Source: Trichobilharzia regenti
Taxonomy: Eukaryota > Platyhelminthes > Trematoda > Strigeidida > Schistosomatidae
NCBI GenBank assembly: GCA_944472135.2
Contig: OX235267.1
Coordinates: 42,244,650-42,308,649, forward strand
Direction of reading: 5' to 3'
Length of the DNA: 64,000 nucleotides
Below are positions 10,232-21,479 of the stretch, one piece after another (within the stretch, counting starts at the first letter, position 1; each line of letters starts with the position of its first letter). The notes beneath the pieces are model-generated. The model searched no databases and was not told the DNA's origin. It saw only the letters and a list, made by a program, of their open reading frames with translations. The position numbers and the translations under genes were made by a program.

Positions 10232-11430
10232 TATTATTATTTCATTTAATTCCTAGAAAAACATAGGGCTTCAGCTGCACGTCTCCATTGCGTTCGATCC
10301 TCTGCCACAGTTTTCATCTGGCTCCATGTCTGCCCACATGCTTTCATTTCCTCTTCGCATGATCTCCTCTAGGTCCCCCTTGGACGACTAACTCAACGCT
10401 TCCCGTTCGGGTTCCACTCGACGGCTTGTCTAGTGATGTCACTTGATGGTTTCCTCAGAGTATAGCCAGTCCACCTCCATTTCCTCCTGTCTATTTGTTG
10501 CACAATCGGTTCCTGGCTTGTTCGCTCCCATAGATCCCGGTTGGTGATCTTTTCTGGCTGGCCATCTGGTCTTGAGTAGTTTTGAATAAAGACAGCTGTT
10601 GATGAAGGTGTGTAATTTGTTCTAAGTGCCCTCTGTGACGGGGCACCAAGTCTCTGATCCATATAGTGAGTAGCACTGACTGACTTCACATTGGAGTTGA
10701 AAATATGGATCTTATTTTCATTTTCATGCTGAGTGCTGCTGACCTCCACACTGACTTGAGAGTAATGAAAGCTTGCCTAGCTTTCCCGACTTCTGCTTTG
10801 ATATCCTCGTCAGTTCCGTGTGCCTGTAGTTGAAACGATGCTTCCCATGTAGGTAGGTAGTTGAAGGAGGTTGTTTCTTTCAGACTCCTCCCATTTGTGC
10901 TGATTGTTGTCTGTTGTTGTTGCTGTTGATGTTGGTGTTGCCGAGGAATCTTCATCACCTCTGTTTTATCTATGTTCACCTGAAGTCGTACTTCTCTGGA
11001 TGCTTCTTCTATCGCCAGCTTGTAGCTTTTCACTTGCATATCTTCCAGTTTGTGGGAAATCAGACATATATCATCGGAGAAGTCCAGATCCTCCAAGTCT
11101 CTTTTTGTGTGAGTCCATTTTATGCCTGTCTCCTCATCACCCACCACTGTCAGTCGCATTATCCAATCTACTGCAATCAGGAGGATCATTGGCGATAGTA
11201 GGCAACCTGCCTTGCCACACCCCGTCCTCACTTCGAAGGCTTCCGTGAATTTTCCGTTGTGGATTACTTGGCATGTAGCATTGTCGTATAACTGTTGGAT
11301 GAGATGTATAATTGTCGATGGGACCCCGTAGTAGCGAAGTAGTTCCCAAATCACCTCTCGATCGACGCTGTCGAAGGCCTTTTCAAAGTCGATGAAGTTG
11401 AGATAGAGAGGTGACTGCCATTCCAAGCTT
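10232..11430 (-). mobile_element. RTE-clade retrotransposon, 5'-truncated, RT palm to 3' end
   Basis: The minus-strand frame at 10686-11426 (246 aa) is an RTE reverse transcriptase fragment. It has LNFIDFEKAFDSVDREVIW at residues 9-27, GCLLSP near 74-79 and FSDDICLISH at 116-125. The catalytic FADD is changed to FSDD, and the usual VRQG before CLLSP is altered, so it is probably inactive. A short polyglutamine run (CAACAG-type codons) lies near residues 165-172. After a frameshift the tail continues at 10393-10749 with WRWTGYTLRKPSSDITRQA. It ends near 10232 in an ATT repeat. It is RTE of the SR2/Perere type by motif. Confidence 0.85.
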
Positions 11431-11479
11431 TGTTCAGTGATGATCCATAGCGTGTGAGGACAAATACTTGCCTATAATA

Positions 11480-11700
11480 CTGACCAGTTCCAGTCACGCT
11501 AAAATCACGAAATGTTAGACGTTAGAATTCATGAGTTGGCCACTGAGTCGGATACCAACTGCTTAGCTTGCCTTGTAACCGGTTTTCAATCTCGGTGGGT
11601 GTTTACTTCCTAAGAGTTCCAAAACTAAGCTAAAACCGTTAGGTGCTTCCTTATTCTCAGTGGTTCACTGACCAATATCAATCCGTCCGTAATCAAATCT
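11480..11700 (+). mobile_element. Degenerate SINE family D
   Basis: Recognisable D blocks in order: TTAGAATTCATGAG, TTGCCTTGTAACC, then CCAATATCAATCCGT at the end. The box B region is heavily mutated. Confidence 0.5.
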
Positions 11701-12180
11701 TAAACAAATGAAATCCATACGAACAAACATGTTTTTTGTCATATACAATCCTTGTACGCATTATAAGGACAGTAATTCGATCTTATCTTACTTCTGCTGA
11801 ATATTTTGCTAATTCTAAAATCCCTTAAAAGGTTTATCAATAATTAATTCACTAAATAATTTACATCAAAGACGAATAATAACGATTTGTTCATGAGAAA
11901 ACGCAAAAATGCAAATCAGACAAAATGGAGGAGAGAGTTAGGCAGTTCCACTGTGGTCAGTAATTTTATATATTGATGACCTATAAATATATACAAAGAA
12001 TTTTAGATAAAACTTAAATTACTCTCATGGGATTGATAATTGAATGCTGGTCACTAGTTGTTTTTTTTTCTTTTATGTCCATTAATTCTCAACTGTTTCT
12101 TGTGAGATAATGGTTGACCGACAATCCGCTTGTATCATTTCTTCATTCAATAAAAAAATTTAAAATAACAATTTTATATT
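11700..12180. other. AT-rich gap without recognised feature
   Basis: I see no gene or repeat family here beyond simple A/T richness and a T run at 12060. Confidence 0.5.
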
Positions 12181-12184
12181 CACT

Positions 12185-12485
12185 GGTTGGAGGATTTCAT
12201 CATGAGCTGATATCAGTTAGAGAACCATTGGAAAACCTGTCAGGGAGTACTGAGCAGCTGTTTCGTCCTAGTTTGGCGCTCCTCACCAGTACGTACTCAC
12301 CGCCATGGTTTCGAACCCAGGACTTTCCGGTTACAAGGCGAGTTTGTAGACCATCGAGCCACTGGGAACTGATCTAGTGGCCAGTCCATGAATTGTAACT
12401 TCTGCCAATTCACGACATATCGCGACCGCCAGCCAATATCATCGCTGGCGAGTATTTGTCCTTACACCCGACCTACTGCACACCA
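12185..12485 (-). mobile_element. tRNA-like SINE, family D, left arm of an inverted pair
   Basis: Minus-strand D SINE. On the plus strand it reads GATATCAGTTAGAGAACC, GCAGCTGTTTCGTCCTAG, antisense box B GGTTTCGAACCCAGG, then ACTTCTGCCAATTCACGAC. It pairs with the plus-strand copy at 12555-12890. Confidence 0.8.
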
Positions 12486-12554
12486 CAAACCAACAATTGA
12501 ATATCGATGAGATGCTCACTGGCGACTGGCCCTATTCAGGTAGGTAGTTAGTTA

Positions 12555-12890
12555 CCTGGGGTTCTAGTGACAATTCGTGACCAGTAGGGTGCAGCAGGTC
12601 GGGTGTGAGGACAAATACTCGCCAGCGATGACATTGGCTAGCGGTCGCGCCATGTCGTGAATTGGCAGAAGTTATAATTCATGGGCTGACCACTGGAATG
12701 GGTGCCAGTGGCTGGCTTAATGGTCTACGAGATTGCTCGCCTTGTAACCAGAAGGTCCTGAGTTCGAACCCTGGCGGCGGGTGCGTACTGGCGAGCAGCA
12801 CCAAACTAGGACGAAACAGCTGCCCAGTACTCCCTGACAGGTTTTCCAGTAGTTCTCTAACTGATATCAGCTCACCATAAAATCCTGCAA
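12555..12890 (+). mobile_element. tRNA-like SINE, family D, right arm of an inverted pair
   Basis: Full plus-strand D SINE. It has a 5' block with GACCAGTAGGGTGCAGCAGG, then a tRNA-like section with box A GTGGCTGGCTTAATGGTC, GCCTTGTAACCAGAAGG and box B GAGTTCGAACCC, then GGACGAAACAGCTG and AACTGATATCAGC. The tRNA-like part resembles a threonine tRNA in its TCGTAACCAG-type region in sister copies (52095-52165), which is inference. Confidence 0.8.
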
Positions 12891-12894
12891 TCAA

Positions 12895-13715
12895 TCAAAC
12901 GAAAGTCCCTACAAAACCAATGCTTTAAAATTTTCTATCCACCTTCGATTATAAATAATTTAACAAACGGAACAAACAGATGTTCTCTGATAATAAAAGT
13001 TTCCATTTTTGAGAGCATCGAATAGCTATAATAATAATGAGAATACTAATAATAAAAGTTTTTCTAAAATGCAATTGTGAATTAATTCCCTTCTGCGTTA
13101 TACAAATATTGGGCAGCTTATGACCTAGTTTATAAACAGAATGCTTCAAGGATCTATTAAGTGACTTAGATTTGAATGTTTTAATGAAATATTTAATGAT
13201 TATTGTTTAGTGTTCAGTGTGTCATTAAAAGATAATCAAATTTAAATATATGAAGTAGTCAAAGTAATTAATGTAAGCAATTACTGACGGTGAAAAGAGA
13301 GAAAAACAAATTTTTAAGTGGAATTTAACAGTTGGCATGATTCGTTCGTTGTACATGCAACACTGATTTTAGAGGTTAAATCATTCAGTGAAGAGCTACA
13401 CGTTTTCGACAATATCATTCTCAAAATGTGCAATCAAACATATATAGTACACTTTTCTCAGCGACAAAACGAAATAATTCCCAAAGATGTAAATCTTATT
13501 AGATAACAAATTATATAATGTAGAAAGCGTTAGTTAGGTAGGAAAATAAGAAAAATTGAGTGACATGATGTGACTGGCAGGACTGGGTAGAACTCAACTA
13601 AAACTTGAAGGAGGGCTAAGTTACCAACTGTGGTAATAAGGTGTAGAAACACATCAGGAGATGGAGGGAGAAGAAAACAGTGCAACTAAGAGGAGAAAAT
13701 CTACGTATTTTGTGT
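12895..13715. other. AT-rich gap without recognised feature
   Basis: About 820 bp with only short chance reading frames. I saw no repeat similarity to the rest of the window. Confidence 0.5.
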
Positions 13716-13719
13716 TAAT

Positions 13720-14290
13720 ATATATCATGCCTATTGTAGATTTACTGACTGAACCAACTTCTTTCGTATACAGAGTTCAGGATTTATTCTGTGAACTGGC
13801 ATTGCTTCTGCAGGTTGAAGACGTTTGATTCATACTGTTTTAGTGAAATTCTCACGTATTCTGTTGATAACTTTGAAGTTACTTTGTGGGTTAGATTGGT
13901 GTCCAGATTCGATTAGGTGTTTCAGGATAGAGCTTCAAGGGGATCTTTGTTCCCCTTTACAAAACCATGAGGGTAAGTTTTTCATGATATGTTTAGATAG
14001 CAAACACTGAGTACCACCAATATGCCTAGTTCCACACGAGCAGATGAATTGAAAAATACACATTGATGATGCAACCAGCAATGGTGTAGTTCACCCTTCA
14101 CCTTCATGCAAAACATTGGTTGTTTTTTGGAGAGATTCAGTTGAAGTTGGACGGCGGCGAATGTTTTCTTCAGTAAGCAGTGCAACCAGTTTGTCAGTAT
14201 TTTCACCGATGAGTCTCCATTCAGTTGTAGATTCAAGTAGACAAATGTTCTCGTATTCCTCTCCGACTCTTACTTAACATCATATTTTCT
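13720..14290 (-). mobile_element. Penelope-like element (PLE) relic, linker and GIY-YIG region
   Basis: On the minus strand, broken frames give the PLE pattern between RT and endonuclease (LQLNGDSSVKIL, FAAVQLQLNLS, near 14100-14230). This is followed by the decayed Cys-rich start of the GIY-YIG domain near 14040 and a C-terminal part (FKVINRI-, LCIRKK-like) near 13760-13900. Many frame changes; dead. An oppositely oriented PLE piece follows at 14415. Confidence 0.65.
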
Positions 14291-14414
14291 TTGATGTTTT
14301 TGGGCAATCTGACGACGATTCCGTCTTTATATTATCTTACCACGTAACTGTGACACCCTTATTCAGTCTCTCTAATGACTTCTATACTACAAACTATGAT
14401 TCTCACGTCCATTT

Positions 14415-14670
14415 TTGATAATATGCTCTTTTGTGGTAAATGCTGTGTATAAATGCTGTTGTACAGCTAAAGGATTAAATAGTGCGATTGCACGCCATCT
14501 TCTAGACACTAGGGATCTGATGGAGAATCTGAAAGCGTTCAAAATAATCAACAGACAAAAGATACCTAGCCTGCTTCGTTTTGCTGAGGCAATCGGCTAA
14601 AACCAAATCTGTTAACGCAGAAAGAGACAGTGATGAATCTTTCACTGCCTTGGTGAGAGCAAAGCACACA
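14415..14670 (+). mobile_element. PLE fragment, GIY-YIG C-terminal part
   Basis: The plus frame has SAIARHLLDTRDL then FKIINRQ and LLRFAEAIG. This matches the order of the PLE C-terminus seen in the 28217-28657 copy (HTAEAIG there). It is opposite in orientation to the neighbouring PLE relic. Confidence 0.65.
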
Positions 14671-15025
14671 AATTTCACTGCCTCATCTTCTATCCTGTTT
14701 AGAAAACTTGAATCTTTCGTCTAAACATGACTCAACCTACCCACCTTTTTTTGATATGTTTTATAAAAAACTTGTTTTTCAGAGGTTACGTAACCTATAA
14801 CGTTTTATACTCTTTCTAGTTAAACTTTATTTCCACTCTTAAAATATCTGTTGAACTCTGCTGTCCTTTTCTTTCCAAGATTAGTCATGCAGTATGTCCA
14901 GATCTTAAATTCAATTCATAATCTTGGTATTGTTCAAGTTGTATGCAGCCAGTTGATAAGAATCCAGGAAATAAGGAAAATAAAATCATGAGCTCAGTTT
15001 ATCCTGTTGTATTTGTCTTTCTTGC

Positions 15026-15790
15026 TTTATTATTATTATATTATTATTTGCTTTAATTCCGAGAGGAACATAAGGCTTCAGCTGCACGTCTCCATTACGT
15101 TTGGTTTTCTGCTAAAGTTTTCACCCAGCTCCAAGTCTGCCCACATGCTGTCATCTCCTCTTCGTATGACCTCCTCCATGTCACCCTCGAACTCACGCTC
15201 AACTCGCCGCTTCCAGTCAGGGTTACACTCGAAGGCTTGTCTAGTGATGTCACTTGATGGTTTCCTCAGAGTATGGCCAATCCATCTCCATTTCTTCCTG
15301 CCTATTTATTTCGCAATCGGTTCCTGGCTTGTTCGCTCCCATAGATCCCTGTTGGTGATCTTTTCTGGCTGGCCATCTGGTCTTGAGTAGTTTTGAATAA
15401 AGACAGATGTTGATGAAGGTGTGTAATTTGTTCTGAGTGCCCTCTGTGACGCGGCACCAAGTATCTGATCCATTAAGTAGCACTGACTTTATATTTGAGT
15501 TGAAAATCTGGATCTTATTTTCATTTTCATGCTGAGTGCTGTTGATCTCCACACAGACTTGAGAGTAATGAAAGCTTGCCTTCCTTTCCCGACTTCTGCT
15601 TTGATATCCTCGTCAGTTCCGTGTGCCTTTAGTTGAAACGATGCTTCCCATGTAGGTAGGTAGTTGAAGGAGGTTGTTTCTTTCAGGTTCCTCCCATTTA
15701 TGCTGGTTGATTGTTGTCTGTTGTCGTTGCCGTTGTTGTTGGCGGGCAGGAATTTTCATCACCTCTGTTTTCTCCCCTCGTTCTTGCTTT
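15026..15790 (-). mobile_element. RTE 3' half, 5'-truncated
   Basis: Antisense RTE tail. Minus-strand frame 15250-15552 holds NENKIQIFNSNIKSVLLNGSDTW, the RTE motif after the palm; CQRW-type tail motifs follow in other frames. It ends at an ATT/ATTATT repeat at about 15028. It is closely similar to 10232-11000 and 34185-34900. Confidence 0.8.
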
Positions 15791-15794
15791 ACTC

Positions 15795-16500
15795 AAATTT
15801 AATAATGGAAATGAGTTCGCCAGAAAGAGTGTCTTCTGTCTGAACTACCTCAGGTGTTCTTTTCATTGACTCCTGGATAGGAATAATTGATGAAAATTAG
15901 TGCAGTTTGCAACAGTCTGCTCTATCCTCATTAATTACTCAATTTTGCATCCGAGAGAAATGAATCTTGTTCATTGTGCTTTTCATGAGAATTTATTCAG
16001 ATGGTTTTATCCTTGAAATTCGTATTATTCTGACTTTCTCTCAGTTTGCTTGTTTTCACACTGTCAGGGTGTATTTCCTGAGGAATTGAATGAGATAAAG
16101 ATACACCATAGGCAACAGTCTCTTTTAAAGTGACCAGTGTGAGTTTATTATGTCTGTGAACACATGTGTGACCACTGTTAATGATAACTTTAAATACATA
16201 TAAAGCCTTTCCTCCAAACAATAAGATTTTCACATGATATGTCTGTGAAAATGAAGCTGTGAAACATTTATTGTTCAATATACAAAACTGTGTTGTTATT
16301 ATGTTTAATACACTGAATAATTAATGGGTATTCATTCACCCACTCGTTTGTTCATTCATTCCCTCTGTCTACATCTGCTATGAAGCTGACATTTATCATG
16401 TCATATGATGGATGTTATATAATGCGTGAACAAACACTGAACTGTTGTTAATTGGATGTGTTAATGTTCATCACATTAGAAGTAACACAAGTGAACAGAA
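15795..16500. other. Gap without recognised gene
   Basis: AT-rich. Near 15804-15850 there is a degraded match (ATGAGTTCGCCAGAAAGAG, GTCTTCTGTCTGAAC) to the PLE hammerhead-like motif described at 57881. I see nothing else. Confidence 0.4.
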
Positions 16501-16504
16501 ATAA

Positions 16505-16860
16505 TGAAGATATTCTGTTATCAGATAGTTGTAGGTAATCGGTCACAGGAAGCATCATCCGACCTAGGTTTCGTGCTTGTGGGCGCTGACCAGTTAGCAG
16601 GGCGCATCTGCAAACTTCAAGGAACTCATGTCCCTTCTGAGATTCAAATCCGTGACACCAAGTACTGCAGTCAGTCAGACATATTACCACCGAGCTACTT
16701 GGGATAGAGATTTATCTCCAGTAGGACTTTATTGGACACTTTGAGTGGTCACTAGTTAGTAACTTGTGTAGCGTGTCTAGTCGTTTGTGTTTGTGTGGAC
16801 TGAATTCTACCAGTCAGGTATGTAATGTGGCCAGCATTCTAGGTGGCTCACCACCCTATG
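16505..16860 (-). mobile_element. SINE family C, left arm of an inverted pair
   Basis: Minus-strand copy: antisense head (CTTCTGAGATTCAAATCCG, CCACCGAGCTACTTGGGA) then tail (AGTAACTTGTGTAGCG, GACTGAATTCTACCAG). It abuts an oppositely oriented copy at 16868, with a run of nine G between them. Confidence 0.7.
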
Positions 16861-16867
16861 GGGGGGG

Positions 16868-17205
16868 GTGAATCGCAAGCCTGAATAACTCAGTGATAAC
16901 GTCTCTGACTTCAGGCGACACTGGGTGACGCAAGTTCAGACTTAAGAAAGGACATGATTTCCCTCAAGGTTGCAGATACGCCTTGTTCACAAGCGTCAAC
17001 TAGCACGAAACCTAGGTCAGATGGGGCTTCCGATGGCCTGATTGCCTTCAACCACCTAATATCAACAATTCAAAGTGCAACGTGATAGCTAGCCACCAAG
17101 ATTGGTGGCCACATTGCAAATTTGACTTGTAGAATTCAGTCTACACTAAGCAAAAAATTAGAGGCCTCACACTTGTTACTAACTTGTGTCTAGTCAGAAG
17201 GTACG
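16868..17205 (+). mobile_element. SINE family C, right arm of an inverted pair
   Basis: Plus-strand head with CTGAATAACTCAGTGATAACG as box A region and a mutated box B (GCAAGTTCAGACTT), then body and tail (GATTGGTGGCCACATTGC, GTAGAATTCAGTC). Confidence 0.7.
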
Positions 17206-17209
17206 GTGT

Positions 17210-17720
17210 TTCTATATTCCTTTCTGAGCTTTTGAATAGTTAGTTTGTAGGAATTCGATTTGTGAGCAAACCACTTAGTTGTAATGGGATTCCTTCGTTC
17301 CATCTCCTATTTGATTACCCAATCTATGGAGAAAAATTCACCCTCCGTCGAAGAAATGTAACTCTGTTTGTCTCATGTTTCAACGATTTGGGTTGACCTC
17401 ACGATATTGTCGCTGGATACATTAATAACTCACCATCTCAATCACCTCTTCTCTTCCTTACGTAACTCCTTTACCATTGCATGCATACATCAGTTTTTGT
17501 TAAGACGTAAACTCTCTGGGTAAAAACTATATGGGTGTTATTTTCTGACCACTGTTCATTCAGTCCACAACCTCCTGTCGACTGACACCACGTAACATTT
17601 ACAAGTATGTTAAAAATTGCTCTCAATATATACTTAATAATTTCCTTAAGCTGCACACAGCTGATGTGAAGCCAAAGCAATAAGTGATGGTACCAGCTTA
17701 TTCTGCATACACTGTTGTAC
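17210..17720. other. Gap without recognised feature
   Basis: No recognisable coding or repeat similarity by eye. Confidence 0.4.
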
Positions 17721-17724
17721 CTGC

Positions 17725-17905
17725 GTCATTCAAGTTATTGAACCCCTTGAAAACGTATAAGCACTCGACAGCTGTTTCGTCGTAGCTCTGTAATGTTGGG
17801 CAGTGTGAACTCACTTATGTCCGAATCTAGTACCTTCAGGTTACAAAGCAAGCGTATAAGCCATTTTTTCGCTTGGACGCGATTCAATAGTCCGTAAACT
17901 CTTGG
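17725..17905 (-). mobile_element. Degenerate SINE family D
   Basis: Contains CGACAGCTGTTTCGTCG, CCTTCAGGTTACAAAGC and ATTCAATAGTCCGTAAACTC, which are decayed D blocks in minus orientation. Confidence 0.5.
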
Positions 17906-18184
17906 CTTTGATTAAGTGTTTATATTGCCGGAGGCATTACGAAAAGATTTTAGGCAATGAAGTGAATGAAGTGCACTACTCACTGGTACTCATTTTAATA
18001 AAAACATCCCATTCATGAGCTGTTCTACGTTGTATGATCAAACGAACATTTACTTGATTGGGATTTTTTCAAGGTCCATGTTGCTTCAAGGCATAAGTGT
18101 TGTTGCTTAACTTATTTGTCAAGAAGTAGTTCATTGTATTGCTTAGTTGATAACAAGTAAATGTACTGAGTTGTTTGAAAATCG

Positions 18185-18810
18185 TTTTTGACAACGTCCA
18201 ATGCTCCATATTCTTGTCGACCTTATTCAGCAGCTACATGCCAATGTCACATGTCAAGTGTCCCACAGCGGAAAACCCAAGTATAACTCTGAGGTACAAA
18301 CAGAAGTGAGACGAGCCTGTCTGCCTATCATATATGATTATATTCTTAATTGTGGTGGACCAGATTATATGGGAGGTTGTGCATTGGAAGTGAGAAGACA
18401 GGAATGCCCTTGACTGATAATAGAAGACTGTTGAAGATCTTAACTTCAAGGATGACTTATATTGAGTGTCATCTTAGGCGAAAACCAACAATCTGGCTAG
18501 AGAGGCCGGAAGAGAGGAGGTTACTTCAAGTGAACGTAGAGAAGACGGAGGTGATGAAGATTACTAACTAACAATACCAACAACAACAAGAAGCACTGGT
18601 CAGTATCAGCAGGATAAATTTAAAGGAGGTCGTTTCCTTCACTTATCTTGACAGCATCCTTCCTATTACAGACAGATAGAACTGACCAGGATGTTAAAAG
18701 CAGACAGAATCAGGAAGCAATGAAGACAGTGTGAAGAACTAAGTTTGGATTTCAATAACAATGTTAGATCAATGAGCGTATATATATTGTGTCAGAGGCT
18801 TAGAGCGCCA
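18185..18810 (+). mobile_element. RTE reverse transcriptase relic
   Basis: Plus-strand frames carry DLIQQLHANVTCQVSHSGK (RTE LIQQLYDNATCQVIHNGK block), then EVQTEVRRAC at the VRQG position, LQVNVEKTEVMKI near 18520-18560, and later VKADRIRK-like decay. It is cut off on both sides and out of frame in several places. Confidence 0.75.
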
Positions 18811-18959
18811 CAAAAATCATTTCTAGAATGCTTGTGAAGAATTTCATTAACATCTGGCTCCGCTGTCTCCATACTGATGATCAGATGTCCGTTCAGAAAT
18901 GATTAGCAACGAGTTAACTTGACTGGCAACGTACCAACCAATACCTGATTTAGAAAACA

Positions 18960-19710
18960 GAAAGAGTGAGCGAAGAAATATTTACTTTTCAATTAGATCC
19001 TCGCTGATGTTGTCACCGAGGAGCTGCAATTTTATGAACATTGGTTTTTTCGGAACTGTTGCCATACTGACTCTCCTTGGTGCTGAATTTATATTTTTCT
19101 CAGTAAAGTTATCTGGATAGCCATTTTTGTATTTAATTCTCTAATAATCTTAAGCTCCTTATTGAGGCAGTCGTCTGTACAGATTAACCTAGCTCTATGA
19201 ACCAGACCTTTCACCAGGTTACGTTTATATTTCAAATGGTACAAAACTCAAAAATATGAGTGTACTGACCTGTTGTTGTAGGTTTCCTATACACACTCCT
19301 TCTTAGTGTGCCATCTTCTTTCATTGCCATGAAGACGTCTACGAATGAGATACTGGTAAAGTTTATTGCCGAATGTGCATCATTAAACTTGTCAAGGATG
19401 TTCATTGCATCATCCTCGTTTTTCATGATCAGAAATGTATAATCCATATATTGACAGTAGAAATTCAAGTCACTAATTACTCCTTTCAGTGGTCCATTCT
19501 CCAACTTAGCGAGGAAAAAATCAGGCAGGATTGGACCTAATGGGGAACCCATAGCTACACCATCAGTTTTTCTGTAATATTCCTTATTGAATAAGAAATG
19601 AACATTCATTGTACATTTTAAATTATCTCCCAACAGATATACAGAATGATATGGAAATGGATTGGACAAACACTGAGATGACCGTAGAGTGACAGCGCAG
19701 GCCATTTTGG
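18960..19710 (-). mobile_element. PLE reverse transcriptase relic
   Basis: The minus-strand frame at 19232-19705 (157 aa) has the PLE RT block DGVAMGSPLGPIL (48-60) and, at 86-89, YMDY where the catalytic YxDD is expected, so the second aspartate is lost. It continues with the C-terminal RT pattern (LRRSVYRKPTTTGQYTH). Below 19232 the relic continues out of frame. Reverse transcriptase with GIY-YIG is the known PLE architecture; the endonuclease half is missing here. Confidence 0.8.
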
Positions 19711-19714
19711 ACCT

Positions 19715-20880
19715 TTAGTAGAATCCTTCTAGAAAAGGATGAGTTAGGCTTTAGTCCTAGGACGACACAGAAGAGTTTGTATAACAAGGAGGGAATGAAC
19801 GCTTATCCACAATTGTCCGGCAAGCTAAAGAGGACTGCAGAGAAAAAGAAAAAATGCAGATGTACTGTTGAACACCCCTGTTCCACTCAACAGTAGTTCA
19901 TAAGAGAGGAAAATATATGTGAAAAAGTAAAAATGAAGGTTAGCACGTGAAGGTTGCTTGCTGCTCAACGTTTGACTCACTAAGAATAACAAATCAAAAC
20001 AGAGTGACAGAAACCAGGTTTTATACCATTCAACAATAAGAGAACGTAGATGTTTGATGTGCAACCAAAAAAGAAGAACCAGGACCAACAGAACTGATGA
20101 ATTAACATTAACAGGGTCAGAAATACAAGGTCGATTTGAACGTTATTCACTGCTCCACAAAGCTACACTTAAGAAGACACTGGAAGCAACACTTTAGCAA
20201 TCATCAAGATTGCCAAAATTAAGAGGCACTTTTAGGCGATTTCAAGTTTTTTAACTGTGTACAATGGCATTTATATAAAACATTTTTCACAGAAGAGTAT
20301 TGTAAGAATACAGGTGCGCTGTCATAAGCACAGTGTCTAACATTGATCATTAAGAACCTACAAGAAACTTGATAAATGTGATAAAATTACGTGACACGAC
20401 AAATTATTGAATCAATGAATTCTAATCAGAATGCACATTGGACTAAAAGAAATATGATATTACGCACTACTGCGAGAGGATGATGTATTTAGTAAGGCTT
20501 AAAAACTTGACCCTAAGCAATACAGATATTTTTTAAAGTTTTTTTCAACTTTTCTATTCTTCAGGTTCTTACGTAGCATAAGATTCTCTTCCTTTCTAAG
20601 TGAATTCTGGATAGAACTCATTCATTAAACAATTTGTCGCATGACATAACTATGTCACTCTTAATCAGTTTCTTTTGTGCATTGATTGTTATCGGAGAAT
20701 ATATTTATGACAGTTCATCTATTCCGTGACGATAATATTTTATGAAAGACATTTTATGCGTATGCGATTGGGCAAATGAGTGCTGAGGATCTCTCAGAAA
20801 TGTGTATCACTAAAAGCTAGAAGTGCTTGGAAACGAGAACATTATTCCAAAGAGTGGGAAATTCAGAATATTTTTAAGGT
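19715..20880. other. Gap without recognised feature
   Basis: About 1.2 kb of AT-rich sequence with only small open frames (for example a hydrophobic 87-aa frame on the minus strand at 19825-20088). I do not recognise it as a gene or repeat. Confidence 0.4.
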
Positions 20881-20884
20881 ATTT

Positions 20885-21015
20885 TGGAGGATAGTGCATA
20901 GCAGTGGGATCCAGGTTGCATATTTTGTCATATTTGAGACTCATCGGCTGTATATACCTGCATTCCCAGTGAGTGATACTGTTTCCAATGAGACTCTGAC
21001 CAAGTTCCCATAGTT
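20885..21015 (-). mobile_element. S-alpha-type SINE relic with decayed hammerhead ribozyme
   Basis: The minus strand reads TATGGGAACTTGG, CAGTATCACTCACTGGGAATG, then the hammerhead region with CCGATGAG (CUGANGA core with a change), a weakened stem II and an AAAA where GAAA is required, and CCTGGATCCCACTGC. Same order as the copy at 47165-47265. The ribozyme core is broken. Confidence 0.65.
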
Positions 21016-21124
21016 TCAAACACTAAACCGTTAACCACTGGACAGCGTGAGTCACCAGAGACATCTCTTTTTTATGCAGCGGGCAATAGTTATTATTAAA
21101 TTCGATTTGAAATGATGAGTACTG

Positions 21125-21245
21125 GGTTTTAGCCCCAGTTGGGAACACTATCACTCAGTGTGGAATACAGGTACATCCAGTTGACGAGTACCGAACGGGA
21201 TGAAGTGTACATCCTAGATTACACTGCTAGTCACTGCCCACCAAA
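21125..21245 (+). mobile_element. S-alpha-type SINE relic with decayed hammerhead ribozyme
   Basis: AGTTGGGAACACTATCACTC, then ACATCCAGTTGACGAGTACC and ATCCTAGATTACACTGC. The core CUGANGA is TTGACGA and GAAA is GAAG, so cleavage is not expected. It faces away from the minus copy at 20885-21015. Confidence 0.65.
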
Positions 21246-21479
21246 TTTCTTCAGGTTTAATCCACAGACATCGTCGAAACATCGGCAAACGCAGCCAGCA
21301 TGTCAGCAGAAACAGATCACTTCAACCTAATCAATTAACGAGAAAGACAAAAAATGAATTAAACACAGATTGCATAGGGAGTTACTGTAGGAGTAGAAAT
21401 GAAGAAATGAAAGTTAAAGGTAATAGTAATTATCCACAGGGAGAAACCTATGGTCATAAACGTTCTCCCCAGCCTCTAT

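Noticed and set aside
10904..11331. Plus-strand frames of 69-114 aa
   Set aside because: Shadows of the minus-strand RTE reverse transcriptase.
16860..16868. Run of nine G as a structural signal
   Set aside because: Lies at the border of two inverted SINEs; a single homopolymer is not evidence of function.
19825..20088. Hydrophobic 87-aa minus frame as a membrane protein
   Set aside because: No homologous pattern recognised, AT-rich context, no supporting signals; likely chance.
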